The notes: generated by a model from the sequence alone, not told the origin. Numbered from the stretch's first letter, positions 25,951 to 34,805 are shown. The stretch is 64,000 bases of DNA from Bradyrhizobium sp. CCBAU 51765 (GCF_015291725.1 NZ_CP030038.1:1725001-1789000); one strand, 5' to 3'. Numbers and translations: made by a program.

Positions 25951-26568
25951 ATGGCGAGAAAACTGAAAACCTTTCAGACTTCGCTGGGCTTCTTCGATCT
26001 GGCGATCGCCGCTCCTTCCATGAAAGCGGCCCTCGAAGCCTGGGGCGCCAACAGCAATCTCTTCCACCAGGGCGCGGCGAAGGAAAGCGACGATCCGGAC
26101 GTCATCGCTGCGGCCATGAAGAAGCCGGGCGTCGTTCTCAGGCGCCCGGTCGGATCCAACCGATCCTTCAGCGAGCAAGCCGAACTGCCCTCCGATCTCG
26201 GCGGCGACAGAAGATCGACGAACGCCCCGCGCAAATCGAAGGGCCAAATTGCGAAGAAGCCTTCCTCACGTCCCGTCGACAAGACGGCCGAGCGGAAGGC
26301 TGCGCTTGCCTACGAACGGGAGGAGAGGCGCCGGGAGAGTGAACGGGCGAGGGAGGAGGCCGCCAGGCAGAGAGAACGTGAGCGCCGTCAGCAGGCGGTC
26401 GACAAGGCGCAGGCTGCGCTGAACAAGGCGGAGCAGGAGCACGCGAAGCGGGCTGCCGCCATCCAGGCCGAGGTTGAGGCTCTCGCGAAGAGATCGCAAA
26501 CCGAAGACGATCGTTGGAATAAGGAAAAGGAGCGATTGGAAGCTGCGCTGCAGCGTGCGCGGAGTTAG
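25951..26568 (+). CDS. coiled-coil protein, TolA-like composition
   Basis: This encodes 205 residues. The first 45 residues are ordered (FQTSLGFFDLAIAAPSMKAAL). A basic linker follows, then from about residue 115 a long charged coiled coil rich in Arg, Glu and Ala. Similar proteins are found beside the ligase and Ku genes in Bradyrhizobium-like genomes and are often named TolA-like from composition alone. There is no membrane anchor, so a true TolA role is unlikely. Confidence 0.7.
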   Translation: MARKLKTFQTSLGFFDLAIAAPSMKAALEAWGANSNLFHQGAAKESDDPDVIAAAMKKPGVVLRRPVGSNRSFSEQAELPSDLGGDRRSTNAPRKSKGQIAKKPSSRPVDKTAERKAALAYEREERRRESERAREEAARQRERERRQQAVDKAQAALNKAEQEHAKRAAAIQAEVEALAKRSQTEDDRWNKEKERLEAALQRARS

Positions 26569-26619
26569 TATCTTGGCAGTTCTTGCTCGGCGGCACCGAG
26601 GGAAGGCAAAGGGTTGCCG

Positions 26620-26795
26620 TCAAGCGATCATCGTTCGGGGTCTGGTGCGCGCGCTGCGGCTCGGTTCACGGTGGTGTGGTCCCCTCGGTCCTCGGGAGCG
26701 AGCTCCATGACCGCTTGATGCAGCTCGGCCGGAATCGTCAGCGGACTTTCGGGGGGCTTGTTCGACCACTGCCAGAAGCGATCGAACGCATCCAT
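26620..26795 (-). pseudogene. possible small gene with lost 3' end
   Basis: ATG 26795 overlaps the stop of the upstream ligase (ATGA), and the first 32 residues (MDAFDRFWQWSNKPPESPL, then TIPAELHQAVMEL) look like a real small protein. Beyond about residue 50 the frame keeps no clear end and runs on antisense to the coiled-coil gene without a protein-like pattern. A frameshift near 26640-26650 would explain this. Low confidence. Confidence 0.35.
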
Positions 26796-27715
26796 CACAG
26801 GTCCTCCCGCAGGCCCCGGAAGAAGGGGTGGCGAACCTTTCCCTCGGCCGACTTCGCGCGATACTCGATCTCGGCCAGAAGCTTGGGTTCCACCCAGATG
26901 CCCTTGTGACCGATGCGCTTGGTATATGGCTGGGTCTTTCGAATGAGGGGTTTAAGACGTTTCTGCAGATCGGCGGCCGAGACCTTGTCGAAGCCGTGGT
27001 CGACTTTGCCGGCGTAGACCAGATCGTCGCCCTTGCGCCGGCCGACGTAGATGCCGTCCCATTTCGTCCCATCGAGTGCGAAGCCGGCAATGGTCAGTGT
27101 CTCACGCTGTACGCAGGTCTTTTTGACCCAATCATTCGTGCGTCCCGCTGGATAGGCGCTGCCCCGGACCTTCGAGACGACGCCTTCGAGGCCGAGCTTG
27201 CAGGCGTGCGCGAACATCTCGCGGCCGTCTATCTCGAAACTTTCGCTGAACTGGATGTCGGTGCCGCTCAGGATCTTCTTGAGTTCGGCTTTGCGCTGAA
27301 GGAGCGGTAGCTTCCGGATATCCCGGCCGTTCAGATAGAGCAGATCGAACGCGACGAGCACGATGCTCTTCGACTTGCCCTTGAGTTCGTTCTGCAGAAC
27401 CGAGAAGTCGGTCGTGCCGTCGGCGGCGGGTACCACGATCTCGCCGTCCACCACCGCCGAGTTCGCCTTGATCCGCCAGGCATCATGAGCGACCTTCTTG
27501 AAGCGATGCGTCCAATCGTGGCCGCGCCGGGTGAAGATCTTCGCCGTCTCGTTGGCCAGATGGACCTGAACACGGTAGCCGTCGAACTTGATTTCGTGAA
27601 TCCAGCGCTCTCCGGACGGCACCTTCTCGGTCGAGGTGGCCAGGGCCGGCTCGATGAAGCCGGGGAGAGGCGCCTTGACGCCGATAGCCTCCGGCTTTGT
27701 ACGCTGAAACGCCAC
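26795..27715 (-). CDS. second ATP-dependent DNA ligase, LigD ligase-domain type
   Basis: This encodes 306 residues from GTG 27715 (VAFQRTKPEAIGVK); the frame can be extended to 27805. Motif I is HEIKFDGYR, then DGEIVVPA, FDLLYLNG, LEGVVSK and DWVKKTC. A C-terminal OB-fold follows (WVEPKLLAEIEY). It again lacks polymerase and phosphoesterase domains. It differs clearly from the ligase at 24863, so the two are old paralogues and not a recent duplication. It is divergent from the DUF3606 gene. Confidence 0.9.
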   Translation of the reverse strand: MAFQRTKPEAIGVKAPLPGFIEPALATSTEKVPSGERWIHEIKFDGYRVQVHLANETAKIFTRRGHDWTHRFKKVAHDAWRIKANSAVVDGEIVVPAADGTTDFSVLQNELKGKSKSIVLVAFDLLYLNGRDIRKLPLLQRKAELKKILSGTDIQFSESFEIDGREMFAHACKLGLEGVVSKVRGSAYPAGRTNDWVKKTCVQRETLTIAGFALDGTKWDGIYVGRRKGDDLVYAGKVDHGFDKVSAADLQKRLKPLIRKTQPYTKRIGHKGIWVEPKLLAEIEYRAKSAEGKVRHPFFRGLREDL

Positions 27716-27820
27716 TGAAGAACTCCACGCTACAGCCGATTCAAATTGGCACAGTTCGAATCGTTCCGGAACCGGCGAATCCTTGTTGCGTTGCCTCGAC
27801 GCCACAAACAGGAGGTATCC

Positions 27821-28009
27821 ATGGCGGCAGCGAAGAAATCGAAGACGTCCCGCGGACGAAAGCAGGACCGGGCACAGGTGGCCCGTGGGCAGGACTACGA
27901 AGTTCGGTATGAGGCGAAGAAGACCGGAAGGTCGGCACCGGCGGTGAAAAAGGCTGTCAAAAAGGTCGGCAACGCGCGCAAGCGTGTGGAGAAACGGCTA
28001 GGCCGCTGA
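27821..28009 (+). CDS. DUF3606 small protein
   Basis: This encodes 62 residues from ATG 27821, with a strong AGGAGGT site just before it. The pattern QDYEVRYEAKKTGRSAPAVK then VKKVGNARKRVE matches the DUF3606 family, short basic proteins of unknown role that are abundant in Bradyrhizobium. It is divergent from the ligase gene across about 105 bp. Confidence 0.8.
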   Translation: MAAAKKSKTSRGRKQDRAQVARGQDYEVRYEAKKTGRSAPAVKKAVKKVGNARKRVEKRLGR

Positions 28010-28034
28010 ATAGGAGACGGGCTGGCGTCGATGT

Positions 28035-28313
28035 TTAGCGTCGGTCCTCCTCGTCAGGGGCGCATTCTGGGCAGCTATCACCAATCGAGTCCAGCACGTC
28101 GCGAATTGCGGCCTCCGCTGCTTGAGGGGAGACGTCTGCTGGCGGGTCCTGACGGGCGATATCGAAGGCGCGCTCTCGTGCATGCGGATCGGCGCGGTCT
28201 TGCATCCAACCGTGCTCCTGGCATTCGCGGATGGCGCCGGCTTCGTTCAGCACGTTGATCGCCCAACCGCGCAGGGTGCGGATCGCCGGCCGTCTCTGCT
28301 TGGTCATCAGCAT
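28035..28313 (-). CDS. small conserved protein of unknown function
   Basis: This encodes 92 residues from ATG 28313; the frame extends to 28457, but that part does not look like protein. It reads TLRGWAINVLNEAGAI, then ECQEHGWMQDRADPHARERA and an acidic Cys-containing end. The mid-section resembles short rhizobial proteins of unknown role. No neighbour suggests a function. Confidence 0.55.
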   Translation of the reverse strand: MLMTKQRRPAIRTLRGWAINVLNEAGAIRECQEHGWMQDRADPHARERAFDIARQDPPADVSPQAAEAAIRDVLDSIGDSCPECAPDEEDRR

Positions 28314-28653
28314 TGAAAGGTTCTCCCACGCTGAGACGAATCGTTTAGTCCCGCAGACGTTCCCCATCGCTAACACACGACTGGGATTCGGGATCGTGGG
28401 ATCTCGTGGTTCTTCGAAGGCTGAATTTTCAGCTTGGCGAGGTGCTAGGGTGGGCAAGAACGAAATGAAGAAGCCATTTTTCCAATACTTCAGACGTCCG
28501 AGCTCAGGTGGTTGCTCCTTGTCCGATTAGCGCGTGCGGCTGTCGCCGCACCGGGCTCTCGTGAAGCGAGCCGCGCAGCGTCTCGGTAGGGTAGGCGCGG
28601 GACACCTCGAAGAGGATATCCCTACGCCTCCCCCCAAACCGTGCGGGCACCTT

Positions 28654-28990
28654 TCAATGCACACGGCTTTCCGTACGCGCATGCTCTCGACCAGAGACGG
28701 CTGCACGGCATGACGGGCACAGGACAATGGTCTTGCGCCGCCAACCGGACCGTTTCCAGACCGTCAGCGATCCGCTTCGCAGGTCACCTAGGCGGCGGAG
28801 ATGATGCATCTCGAATGGTCCCGTCGAATCGCTGCACGCTTCGCATTTGCGAGCGTTAAGTCGATCGATCAGATCATTTGGGCTTTTGACCCACCACGCA
28901 CCTGCCGTGACGTTGTCGATAGTCGGACTTGTCCAATAGGCTCGGGTGAGATGCTTCAGTCTCCACAGCTTGATGCGCGAAGCTTACCAC
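28654..28990 (-). pseudogene. HNH endonuclease domain of the maturase, out of frame
   Basis: Directly after the maturase stop, another minus-strand frame reads KLWRLKHLTRAYW, then ARKCEACSDSTGPFEMHH and IVLCPSCRAAVSGRE, ending at 28654. The CxxC-HH-CxxC pattern is a complete HNH endonuclease domain as found at the end of many group II maturases. It has no start of its own. Restoring one base in the CGCGCATCAAGC region joins it to the maturase. Confidence 0.75.
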
Positions 28991-30515
28991 GGACTACGGA
29001 GCTAACCTCGTAGTCCGTGCCTTTCCACAGACGCGCCATGGTTCTTGCTCTCGTCGTCCGATGTCGCATCGCCAGCGTCTTCACAAGACTGCGGAACACG
29101 ACAAGCTCCAGCAATCCCAAGGCGCTCTTGATGTCGTCGGCAAACGAATGGTAGTTCGCAAACCCACGGAACTCTGAGTTATAGGCGAGGACGGTTGCAA
29201 CGTCGCTGGTTACCAGGAACTGCTCGCGCGGACTGCCGGTCTTCTTGGCGAGATCGCCATAGCCGTGTTGCTTGCAGAACTTGGTGACTTCCTTGCGCGG
29301 TACCCGCAGGCTGACATTGCCGGTGGTCGGCCGACGCATCACGCGCCATGTCCGTCCGACCGGTCCCTTGCGGCTGGATTTTCGTCCAGCCCCGTAGGAT
29401 GTGTATGTCGAGATGCGATAGCTCAGGAAGGTCAATCCCTTTGAAGCGGCGTGAATCCCACTTTTCTCGGGCGACACGGTGAGCTTCAAGGTCTCCGTCA
29501 GGAATCGTTCGACGCAGGCCATGATCTCACACGCTTCCCGCTTGCTCCCGATCACGCCGATGAGGAAGTCGTCGGCATAGCGGCAGTAGCGGAGCCTTTT
29601 GAAGTTGGGGTCCATCGGATCGACGGAAGGCACTTTCCGTCTCTCCTTATTGATGGCTTTGATCTCCGCAAATGCAGCATCGATCTTCGCCCGATCCGCG
29701 CCTTCGGCACGGAGCCGTTCAATCTTCCGGCGGAGACTGAGGACGCGCCGTTCCAGCGCCACGTAGCGCGGGAATGGACGTCGCTCACGGCCTTTGTCGA
29801 AGTCCGCCTTCATCATCTGCATGTGCTGGTCCAACTCGTGCAGATAGATGTTGGCGAGCAAGGGCGAGACAACGCCGCCCTGTGGCGTGCCACTGTAAGT
29901 GCGTCCGTAGACCCAACCTTCCATGTAGCCTGCTTTGAGCATTCCTTCGATCAGACCAATGAACTTATCGTCATCGATCCGCTTCCTTAGAAGCCCAAGC
30001 AGGATGTCATGGTCGATGTTGTCGAAGAACCCACGCACATCCACTTCGACCAGCCACTTGCAGCCCGTCCAACTCTTCTTGATGAGCTTGAGTGCGGTAT
30101 GACAGGATCGCCCCGGGCGGAACCCATGTGATTCATTGAGGAACACAGGTTCATAGATCGCTTCGAGTAGAATCCTGACCGCCTCCTGAACGAGCCGGTC
30201 TTCCACCGTGGGGATACCCAGCGGTCGTGCCTTGCCGTTGTCCTTCGGGATATAAACCCGCCGGACCGGCCGGAAGCGATAACTGCCATCTGCCACGCGC
30301 CTGGCGATGTCGGCGAGCTTCTCCAGCGACATGCCGTCGAAGGTCTTGCCATCTACACCGGGCGTCAGGGCTCCCTTGTTGCGGGAGACCTTTTCGTAGG
30401 CCCACTCGAAGAGACGCGGAGATCTCATCAGGCGGTGAAGGCCATTTACGCGCTTACCCGACCGCGACAAAGTCGGCAGTGATTCAATTCTTCTCTGGAT
30501 GGTAACGGCCTGCAT
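28956..30515 (-). CDS. ltrA: group II intron reverse transcriptase/maturase
   Basis: This encodes 519 residues. Reverse transcriptase motifs are in order: GVDGKTF, ARPLGIPTVEDRLVQ, GTPQGGVVSPLLANIYLHE, RYCRYADDFLIG with the catalytic YADD, then a maturase X domain (WRVMRRP, FRGFANYHSFA). The C-terminus reads VVRGKLRASSCGD and stops at 28956. One frame over, the expected continuation KLWRLKHL and an HNH domain are present. The product is therefore probably truncated by a one-base loss near 28985. Confidence 0.9.
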   Translation of the reverse strand: MQAVTIQRRIESLPTLSRSGKRVNGLHRLMRSPRLFEWAYEKVSRNKGALTPGVDGKTFDGMSLEKLADIARRVADGSYRFRPVRRVYIPKDNGKARPLGIPTVEDRLVQEAVRILLEAIYEPVFLNESHGFRPGRSCHTALKLIKKSWTGCKWLVEVDVRGFFDNIDHDILLGLLRKRIDDDKFIGLIEGMLKAGYMEGWVYGRTYSGTPQGGVVSPLLANIYLHELDQHMQMMKADFDKGRERRPFPRYVALERRVLSLRRKIERLRAEGADRAKIDAAFAEIKAINKERRKVPSVDPMDPNFKRLRYCRYADDFLIGVIGSKREACEIMACVERFLTETLKLTVSPEKSGIHAASKGLTFLSYRISTYTSYGAGRKSSRKGPVGRTWRVMRRPTTGNVSLRVPRKEVTKFCKQHGYGDLAKKTGSPREQFLVTSDVATVLAYNSEFRGFANYHSFADDIKSALGLLELVVFRSLVKTLAMRHRTTRARTMARLWKGTDYEVSSVVRGKLRASSCGD

Positions 30516-31140
30516 CAGCAGAACCTCTCCGTCGAAGAATCTCTTCTACGCATACTGCACATGCCGCTATTCGCGGCATCGTCCTTCCCCCGATCGGAGG
30601 CGCTTTCGGTCCGGTCGCCCGGCCTTATACGCATGATCGTCCGCCTCGCGGCGGCTGTCCCGGCCGTTACGCCGGGCATTTGGGTACTATGACGGCTCCG
30701 TCGCCATACAGGTCCTCGAAAGACCCTGTTGCAGGCGATCCCGTAGTTACGTGTGCGGGGAGTTGCGGTGTGTTTAGGTGTCCCATTCGTCTCCTTGACC
30801 CACGGATGGTGGTCGTCCCACGCGGACTGGTGGCAGTTCGCACTGGCCGGTGCGATCCACCCCGCGTGGCGTAGCGTGTCAGCCGCGTTCGCTACTGCCA
30901 GCCCTTTGGCGACTGGAAACTGGGATTCAGGCAATACAGCTTTCACCATGCACACCTTACTTTGTGCTCTCCACCGAGCTGCGGCGCCCGATTTCGAGAC
31001 GTTTCCCGGCATGCTCTGGTCCCGTTCCTCTTTCGAGGTCTCAGTCGTTGCCGACACCGGTAAGCCGGGTAAGTAAGAGCCCAACCAGTAGGCTCCATTC
31101 TTTCGAACACTCCCTTCTTCTTCACGCCACAACGGCGCAC

Positions 31141-31486
31141 GCCTTGCGGCTTCGATCCCTCGCGCTAGAGCTTTGGTGCTCCTCGCCGGGGGCACTCGGG
31201 AAAGGGGCTCGCCTGCGGCGATCGCTATCACTGCCCCGTTCCCGGGTGCCGCTATTGAACCGGTCTCGTCGCTGCACTCGGACCCGCGTGCCCCTTCGGG
31301 TCGCTATGCTCACTCTCTCCGGGTGCCATTTTCCGTTGCGGCGATGCGCCCTTGGGCGCACGCCTGATCGCGAATGAGGCCCTCGGTAGATGGCGCAAGG
31401 GCTGAGAGTAAGAGTGCAGGCTGGTTTTTCCGTGACGGGTTAGAAGTTGCGAGAGAGGCTCGCGGCGCCCGTCGCGGAGACCCGCG
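31141..31486. other. hairpin-rich intergenic region before ardC
   Basis: No credible gene is present. It has many short GC palindromes, for example TGCGCCC-TT-GGGCGCA at 31345-31360. The group II intron was inserted at its left edge. The right 90 bp form the structured ardC leader described separately. Confidence 0.5.
31399..31486 (+). promoter_or_regulatory. structured leader of ardC, shared with the parB-like gene
   Basis: The stem GACGGG (31434-31439)/CCCGTC (31468-31473) encloses an inner stem GCGAG (31449-31453)/CTCGC (31459-31463). The outer arm ends 13 bases before ATG 31487, just ahead of the GGAGA ribosome site. The same layout with a different inner stem precedes the gene at 32547. 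Confidence 0.6.
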
Positions 31487-32449
31487 ATGTCAAACACTAC
31501 TGCTCGCGCGCGCGCCGGCCAGGACCGCGCGAACCTCTATAACGAAATCACCGACAAGATCATCGCCGAGCTTGAGGCCGGACGCGTCCCCTGGGTTCAG
31601 CCCTGGGGTACGTCCGCGGCGAAAGCGCCGCTGGCCATGCCGAAAAATGCGTCGACTAACCGGCAATACAGCGGCGTTAACATCCTCATACTCTGGGGCG
31701 CCGTGATTGAGCGCGGATTTTCCGGTCAAAGTTGGCTCACCTTCCGTCAGGCGCTCTCGCTTGGCGGACACGTTCGCAAGGGAGAGCGCGGCACCACTGT
31801 TGTCTATGCAGATCGTTTCGTGCCGAATGACGAAAAACGACGCGCCGCTGAAACTGGCGAAGACGCGCAGGCGATTCCATTCCTCAAACGATTTACCGTT
31901 TTCAACTCCGATCAGTGCGAAGATCTGCCCGACGGCATTGCCACCGCTGCGCCGCCACCGCCGGCTGGCCTCATCGAACCCACGGTCGACGCCCTGATCA
32001 AGGCCAGCGGAATTCCATTTCGGATCGGTGGAGATCGCGCATTCTATGCAACAGCCGAAGACTATGTGCAGGTCCCGCCGCCGCAGGCCTATTTCGAACC
32101 CATCAACTGGCACCGCACGGCCTTGCATGAACTCGGTCACGCGACTGGGCATCCCTCGCGCCTCAACCGCGACCAGAGCGGATCCTACGGTACGAAGAAG
32201 TATGCCTTCGAAGAACTGGTCGCCGAGTTGAGTTCCGCGTTCAGCTGCGCGTCGCTCGGGATCGTCCCGACCGTGCGCCATGCCGACTATATCGGCTCCT
32301 GGCTTGAAGTCCTGCGCGAAGACAATCGGGCCATCGTGCGGGCCGCCTCGCAGGCGAGCAAGGCCGCGGACTATTTGCTCGACTTCATTCCCAGGTCCGT
32401 TGAGCCCGCGTCGCTGGATTCGGCTGTCGCCAATCGCGAGCCGGCGTGA
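31487..32449 (+). CDS. ardC: ArdC-type antirestriction protein
   Basis: This encodes 320 residues. The N-terminal single-stranded-DNA-binding domain includes YNEITDKIIAELEAG, PWVQPW and RQYSGVNILILW. The C-terminal metallopeptidase-like domain has HELGHATGHPSRL near residue 212 and FEELVAELSSAF. ArdC proteins help incoming plasmids escape restriction during conjugation. It opens the conserved backbone of this ICE family and is followed after about 100 bp by the parB-like gene with a matching leader. Confidence 0.92.
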   Translation: MSNTTARARAGQDRANLYNEITDKIIAELEAGRVPWVQPWGTSAAKAPLAMPKNASTNRQYSGVNILILWGAVIERGFSGQSWLTFRQALSLGGHVRKGERGTTVVYADRFVPNDEKRRAAETGEDAQAIPFLKRFTVFNSDQCEDLPDGIATAAPPPPAGLIEPTVDALIKASGIPFRIGGDRAFYATAEDYVQVPPPQAYFEPINWHRTALHELGHATGHPSRLNRDQSGSYGTKKYAFEELVAELSSAFSCASLGIVPTVRHADYIGSWLEVLREDNRAIVRAASQASKAADYLLDFIPRSVEPASLDSAVANREPA

Positions 32450-32457
32450 TGCTCGGC

Positions 32458-32546
32458 CTCGCGCGAGAGTGAGAGGAGGGAAGGCTGTTCGCGACGGGTT
32501 GGAAGCCGAGAGAGAGTCTCACGGCCGCCCGTCGTGGAGAGCCGAA
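32458..32546 (+). promoter_or_regulatory. structured leader of the parB-like gene
   Basis: The stem GACGGG (32493-32498)/CCCGTC (32528-32533) encloses an inner stem GAGA (32508-32511)/TCTC (32517-32520). The outer arm again ends 13 bases before the ATG (32547). Both leaders also share GAGAGT-AGAG upstream and GGAGA as ribosome site. The inner stem differs from that of ardC but still pairs, which suggests selection on RNA structure. Confidence 0.6.
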
Positions 32547-34664
32547 ATGACGAAAGCCGTACAAAGGATCACGCTGTCGCCTTCCCGGGACATTCCGTTT
32601 AACAAGCTCGTGCTCAGCCAGTCGAACGTTCGCCGCGTCAAGGCCGGTGTCTCGATCGAGCAGCTAGCCGAGAGCATCGCGCAGCGTACGCTTCTGCAAA
32701 GTCTGAGTGTCCGGGCCGTCGTTGATGCAGATGGCCACGAGACCGGCATGTTCGAGGTGCCGGCGGGCGGCAGGCGCTATCGCGCGCTCGAGCTCCTCGT
32801 GAAACAAAAGCGGATGTCAAAGACACAGGCGGTGCCGTGCGTTGTGCGTGAAGGGGGCGTCGCCGCGGACGATTCGGTGGCCGAGAACGATGAGCGGGTC
32901 GGTCTGCACCCGCTCGATCAGTTTCGGGCCTTCCAGACTCTCCGCGATCTCGGCATGAGCGAGGAAGACATTGCCGCCCGGCACTTCGTGAACCCTGCGA
33001 TCGTGAAGCAGCGGCTGCGGCTGGCGTCGGTGTCGCCGAAGCTGCATGAGGTCTATGCCGAAGACGGCATGACGCTCGAGCAGCTCATGGCGTTCTCAGT
33101 CACGGCCGATCACGCCCGCCAGGAGCAAGTCTGGGAGAACGTCAGCCGTTCCGGTTACGACGAGCCATACCAAATCCGCAGGCTGCTCACTGAGAACACC
33201 GTGCGCGGGTCCGATCGCCGGGCGCAGTTTGTGGGCCTCGATGCCTATCAGCACGCGGGCGGCGGAGTTCTGCGGGATCTGTTCGAGCACGACGACGGCG
33301 GCTGGCTTCAGGACGTCGTGTTGCTCGACCGCCTCGTAACCGAAAAGCTCAAAGCCGAAGCTGAGACGATCGCGACCGAAGGCTGGAAGTGGATCTCGGT
33401 CGCCGTAGAGTTCTCTTACGGTCACACTGAAGGCCTGCGAGAAATCGAAGGCAAGCCTGTCGATCTCTCGCCTGAGGAGCAGGCCACCATCGATGCCCTG
33501 AACGCCGAGCAAGCCAAGCTGGAAACCGATTATCAGGATGCAGACGAGCTGCCCGACGAAATCGACCAGCGTCTCGGCGAAATCGAGGCGGCACTGGCGG
33601 CATTCGAAAACCGGCCGATGCTCTACGATCCGACCGAGATCGCCCGAGCTGGTGTCTTCATCAGCATCGATTCCGAGGGGCGGCTCTCCGTGGACCGGGG
33701 TTACGTCCGTCCAGAGGACGAGGTGCCGGCAACTGATTGTGAGGTCGGGCAGGACGCCGGTGCGTTGTCGACCGAAGGTCAAGAAGAGGACGCTTCCGTC
33801 CAGCGGACGGTGATCGCGGTCGCGGGTAGTGCTCCCGATGCTGAAGAAGATGATGAGGATGCGGCCAGGCCTCTGCCCGATCGGCTGGTCACCGAGCTGA
33901 CGGCGCATCGCACGCTGGCACTGCGGGATGCACTGGCAGAAAATCCTGCGATCGCGTTCCAGGCGGTGCTGCATAATTTCGTGCTGACGGCTTTTTACCG
34001 GTTCGCGTCATCCGGAAGCTGTCTCGAGATCGGCCTTCGCACGCCGAACTTTCCAACTCAAGCTCCGGGGCTGAGAGAAAGCGTCTCCGCCAAGGCCGTC
34101 GAGGCGCGGCATGAGGCCTGGAAGGCACGGTTGCCGAAGAGCGAGAACGATCTCTGGGATGCGCTGACGGCTCTCGATGGTGGTTCACAGGCGTCGCTGT
34201 TCGCCCATTGTGCATCATTTGCGGTCAATGCCGTCTATGAGCCGGCCAACCGCTACAATCAGGGCCGTGTCTCCGCTCACGGTGTCCGCACGCGTCTCGA
34301 CCAAGCGGATGTGCTGGCGCGCGCGGTCGGGCTTAACATGGTGCAGGCTGGCTGGCGGCCGACCGTCGACAACTATCTCGGGCGGGTCACCAAGCCGCGC
34401 ATTCTGGAGGCCGTGCGGGAAGCCAAGGGCGAGCCGTCGGCGCAACTGATCGACCATCTGAAGAAGGCTGCCATGGCCAAGGAGGCCGAGCGCCTTCTGG
34501 ACGGCTCAGGCTGGTTGCCGGAGCCGCTACGTCTCGTTGATCCCGATGCAGCGCCGGTGGGGCAGGAGGGCGAAGCAGGTCCGCTGCCGGAATTCCTCGC
34601 CGACGATGAGGATCTGGAGAACGCCGGCGATGATGACCCGCAACAGCTCGACGCGGCTGAGTGA
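32547..34664 (+). CDS. large ParB/RepB-like protein
   Basis: This encodes 705 residues from ATG 32547; the frame extends upstream through the leader. ParB N-terminal features are NKLVLSQSNVRR, TLLQSLSVR and VPAGGRRYRALELL. A KorB-like helix-turn-helix follows (MSEEDIAARHFVNPAIVKQRL, residues about 140-160). The remaining 450 residues are an acidic extension typical of plasmid-borne ParB-like proteins of Proteobacteria. No ParA is encoded next to it. In related ICEs it belongs to the early-transfer backbone, and its precise job there is unknown. Confidence 0.9.
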   Translation: MTKAVQRITLSPSRDIPFNKLVLSQSNVRRVKAGVSIEQLAESIAQRTLLQSLSVRAVVDADGHETGMFEVPAGGRRYRALELLVKQKRMSKTQAVPCVVREGGVAADDSVAENDERVGLHPLDQFRAFQTLRDLGMSEEDIAARHFVNPAIVKQRLRLASVSPKLHEVYAEDGMTLEQLMAFSVTADHARQEQVWENVSRSGYDEPYQIRRLLTENTVRGSDRRAQFVGLDAYQHAGGGVLRDLFEHDDGGWLQDVVLLDRLVTEKLKAEAETIATEGWKWISVAVEFSYGHTEGLREIEGKPVDLSPEEQATIDALNAEQAKLETDYQDADELPDEIDQRLGEIEAALAAFENRPMLYDPTEIARAGVFISIDSEGRLSVDRGYVRPEDEVPATDCEVGQDAGALSTEGQEEDASVQRTVIAVAGSAPDAEEDDEDAARPLPDRLVTELTAHRTLALRDALAENPAIAFQAVLHNFVLTAFYRFASSGSCLEIGLRTPNFPTQAPGLRESVSAKAVEARHEAWKARLPKSENDLWDALTALDGGSQASLFAHCASFAVNAVYEPANRYNQGRVSAHGVRTRLDQADVLARAVGLNMVQAGWRPTVDNYLGRVTKPRILEAVREAKGEPSAQLIDHLKKAAMAKEAERLLDGSGWLPEPLRLVDPDAAPVGQEGEAGPLPEFLADDEDLENAGDDDPQQLDAAE

Positions 34665-34670
34665 CACAAA

Positions 34671-34735
34671 GCGGGATGGCTCCGGCCATCCCGCAGTTGC
34701 CTGGGGACCGGTGTGCAGCGCCGGTCCCCATTTTT
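34671..34735 (+). terminator. double hairpin with intrinsic terminator
   Basis: GCGGGATGG/CCATCCCGC (34671-34694) is followed by TGGGGACCGG/CCGGTCCCCA (34702-34730) and TTTTT (34731-34735). It stands right after the parB-like stop. The second hairpin is a textbook Rho-independent terminator. Confidence 0.85.
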
Positions 34736-34805
34736 ATGGGCGAGGGCTGAGAGGGAGAGCAGGGCCGGGAGGGGTTTGAGCCGTCGGGTCAAAGGAGAGC
34801 GCCTG

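Larger units (their letters stand above)
28590..31140 (-). mobile_element. group II intron with maturase
   Basis: On the minus strand the 5' end reads GTGCGCCGTTGTGGCGTG from 31140, a typical GUGCG start. Domain V lies at about 28635-28673 (AGCCGTGTGC-ATTGAAAGGT-GCCCGCACGGTTT). A domain VI hairpin follows (AGGCG...CGCCT, about 28592-28630), with the 3' end at about 28590 in CCTAC. The reverse transcriptase lies between, in domain IV, leaving about 625 bp of intron RNA upstream of it. The 5' exon ends in a small GCC-GCAA-GGC hairpin, fitting introns that insert after stem-loops. The exact 3' junction is uncertain by a few bases. Confidence 0.85.

Noticed and set aside
30515..31231. Open minus-strand frame of 238 codons upstream of the maturase
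   Set aside because: It covers the 5' structural part of the group II intron RNA and crosses the intron start at 31140.
33096..33974. Open minus-strand frame of 292 codons
   Set aside because: Shadow of the parB-like gene; composition follows the antisense strand.
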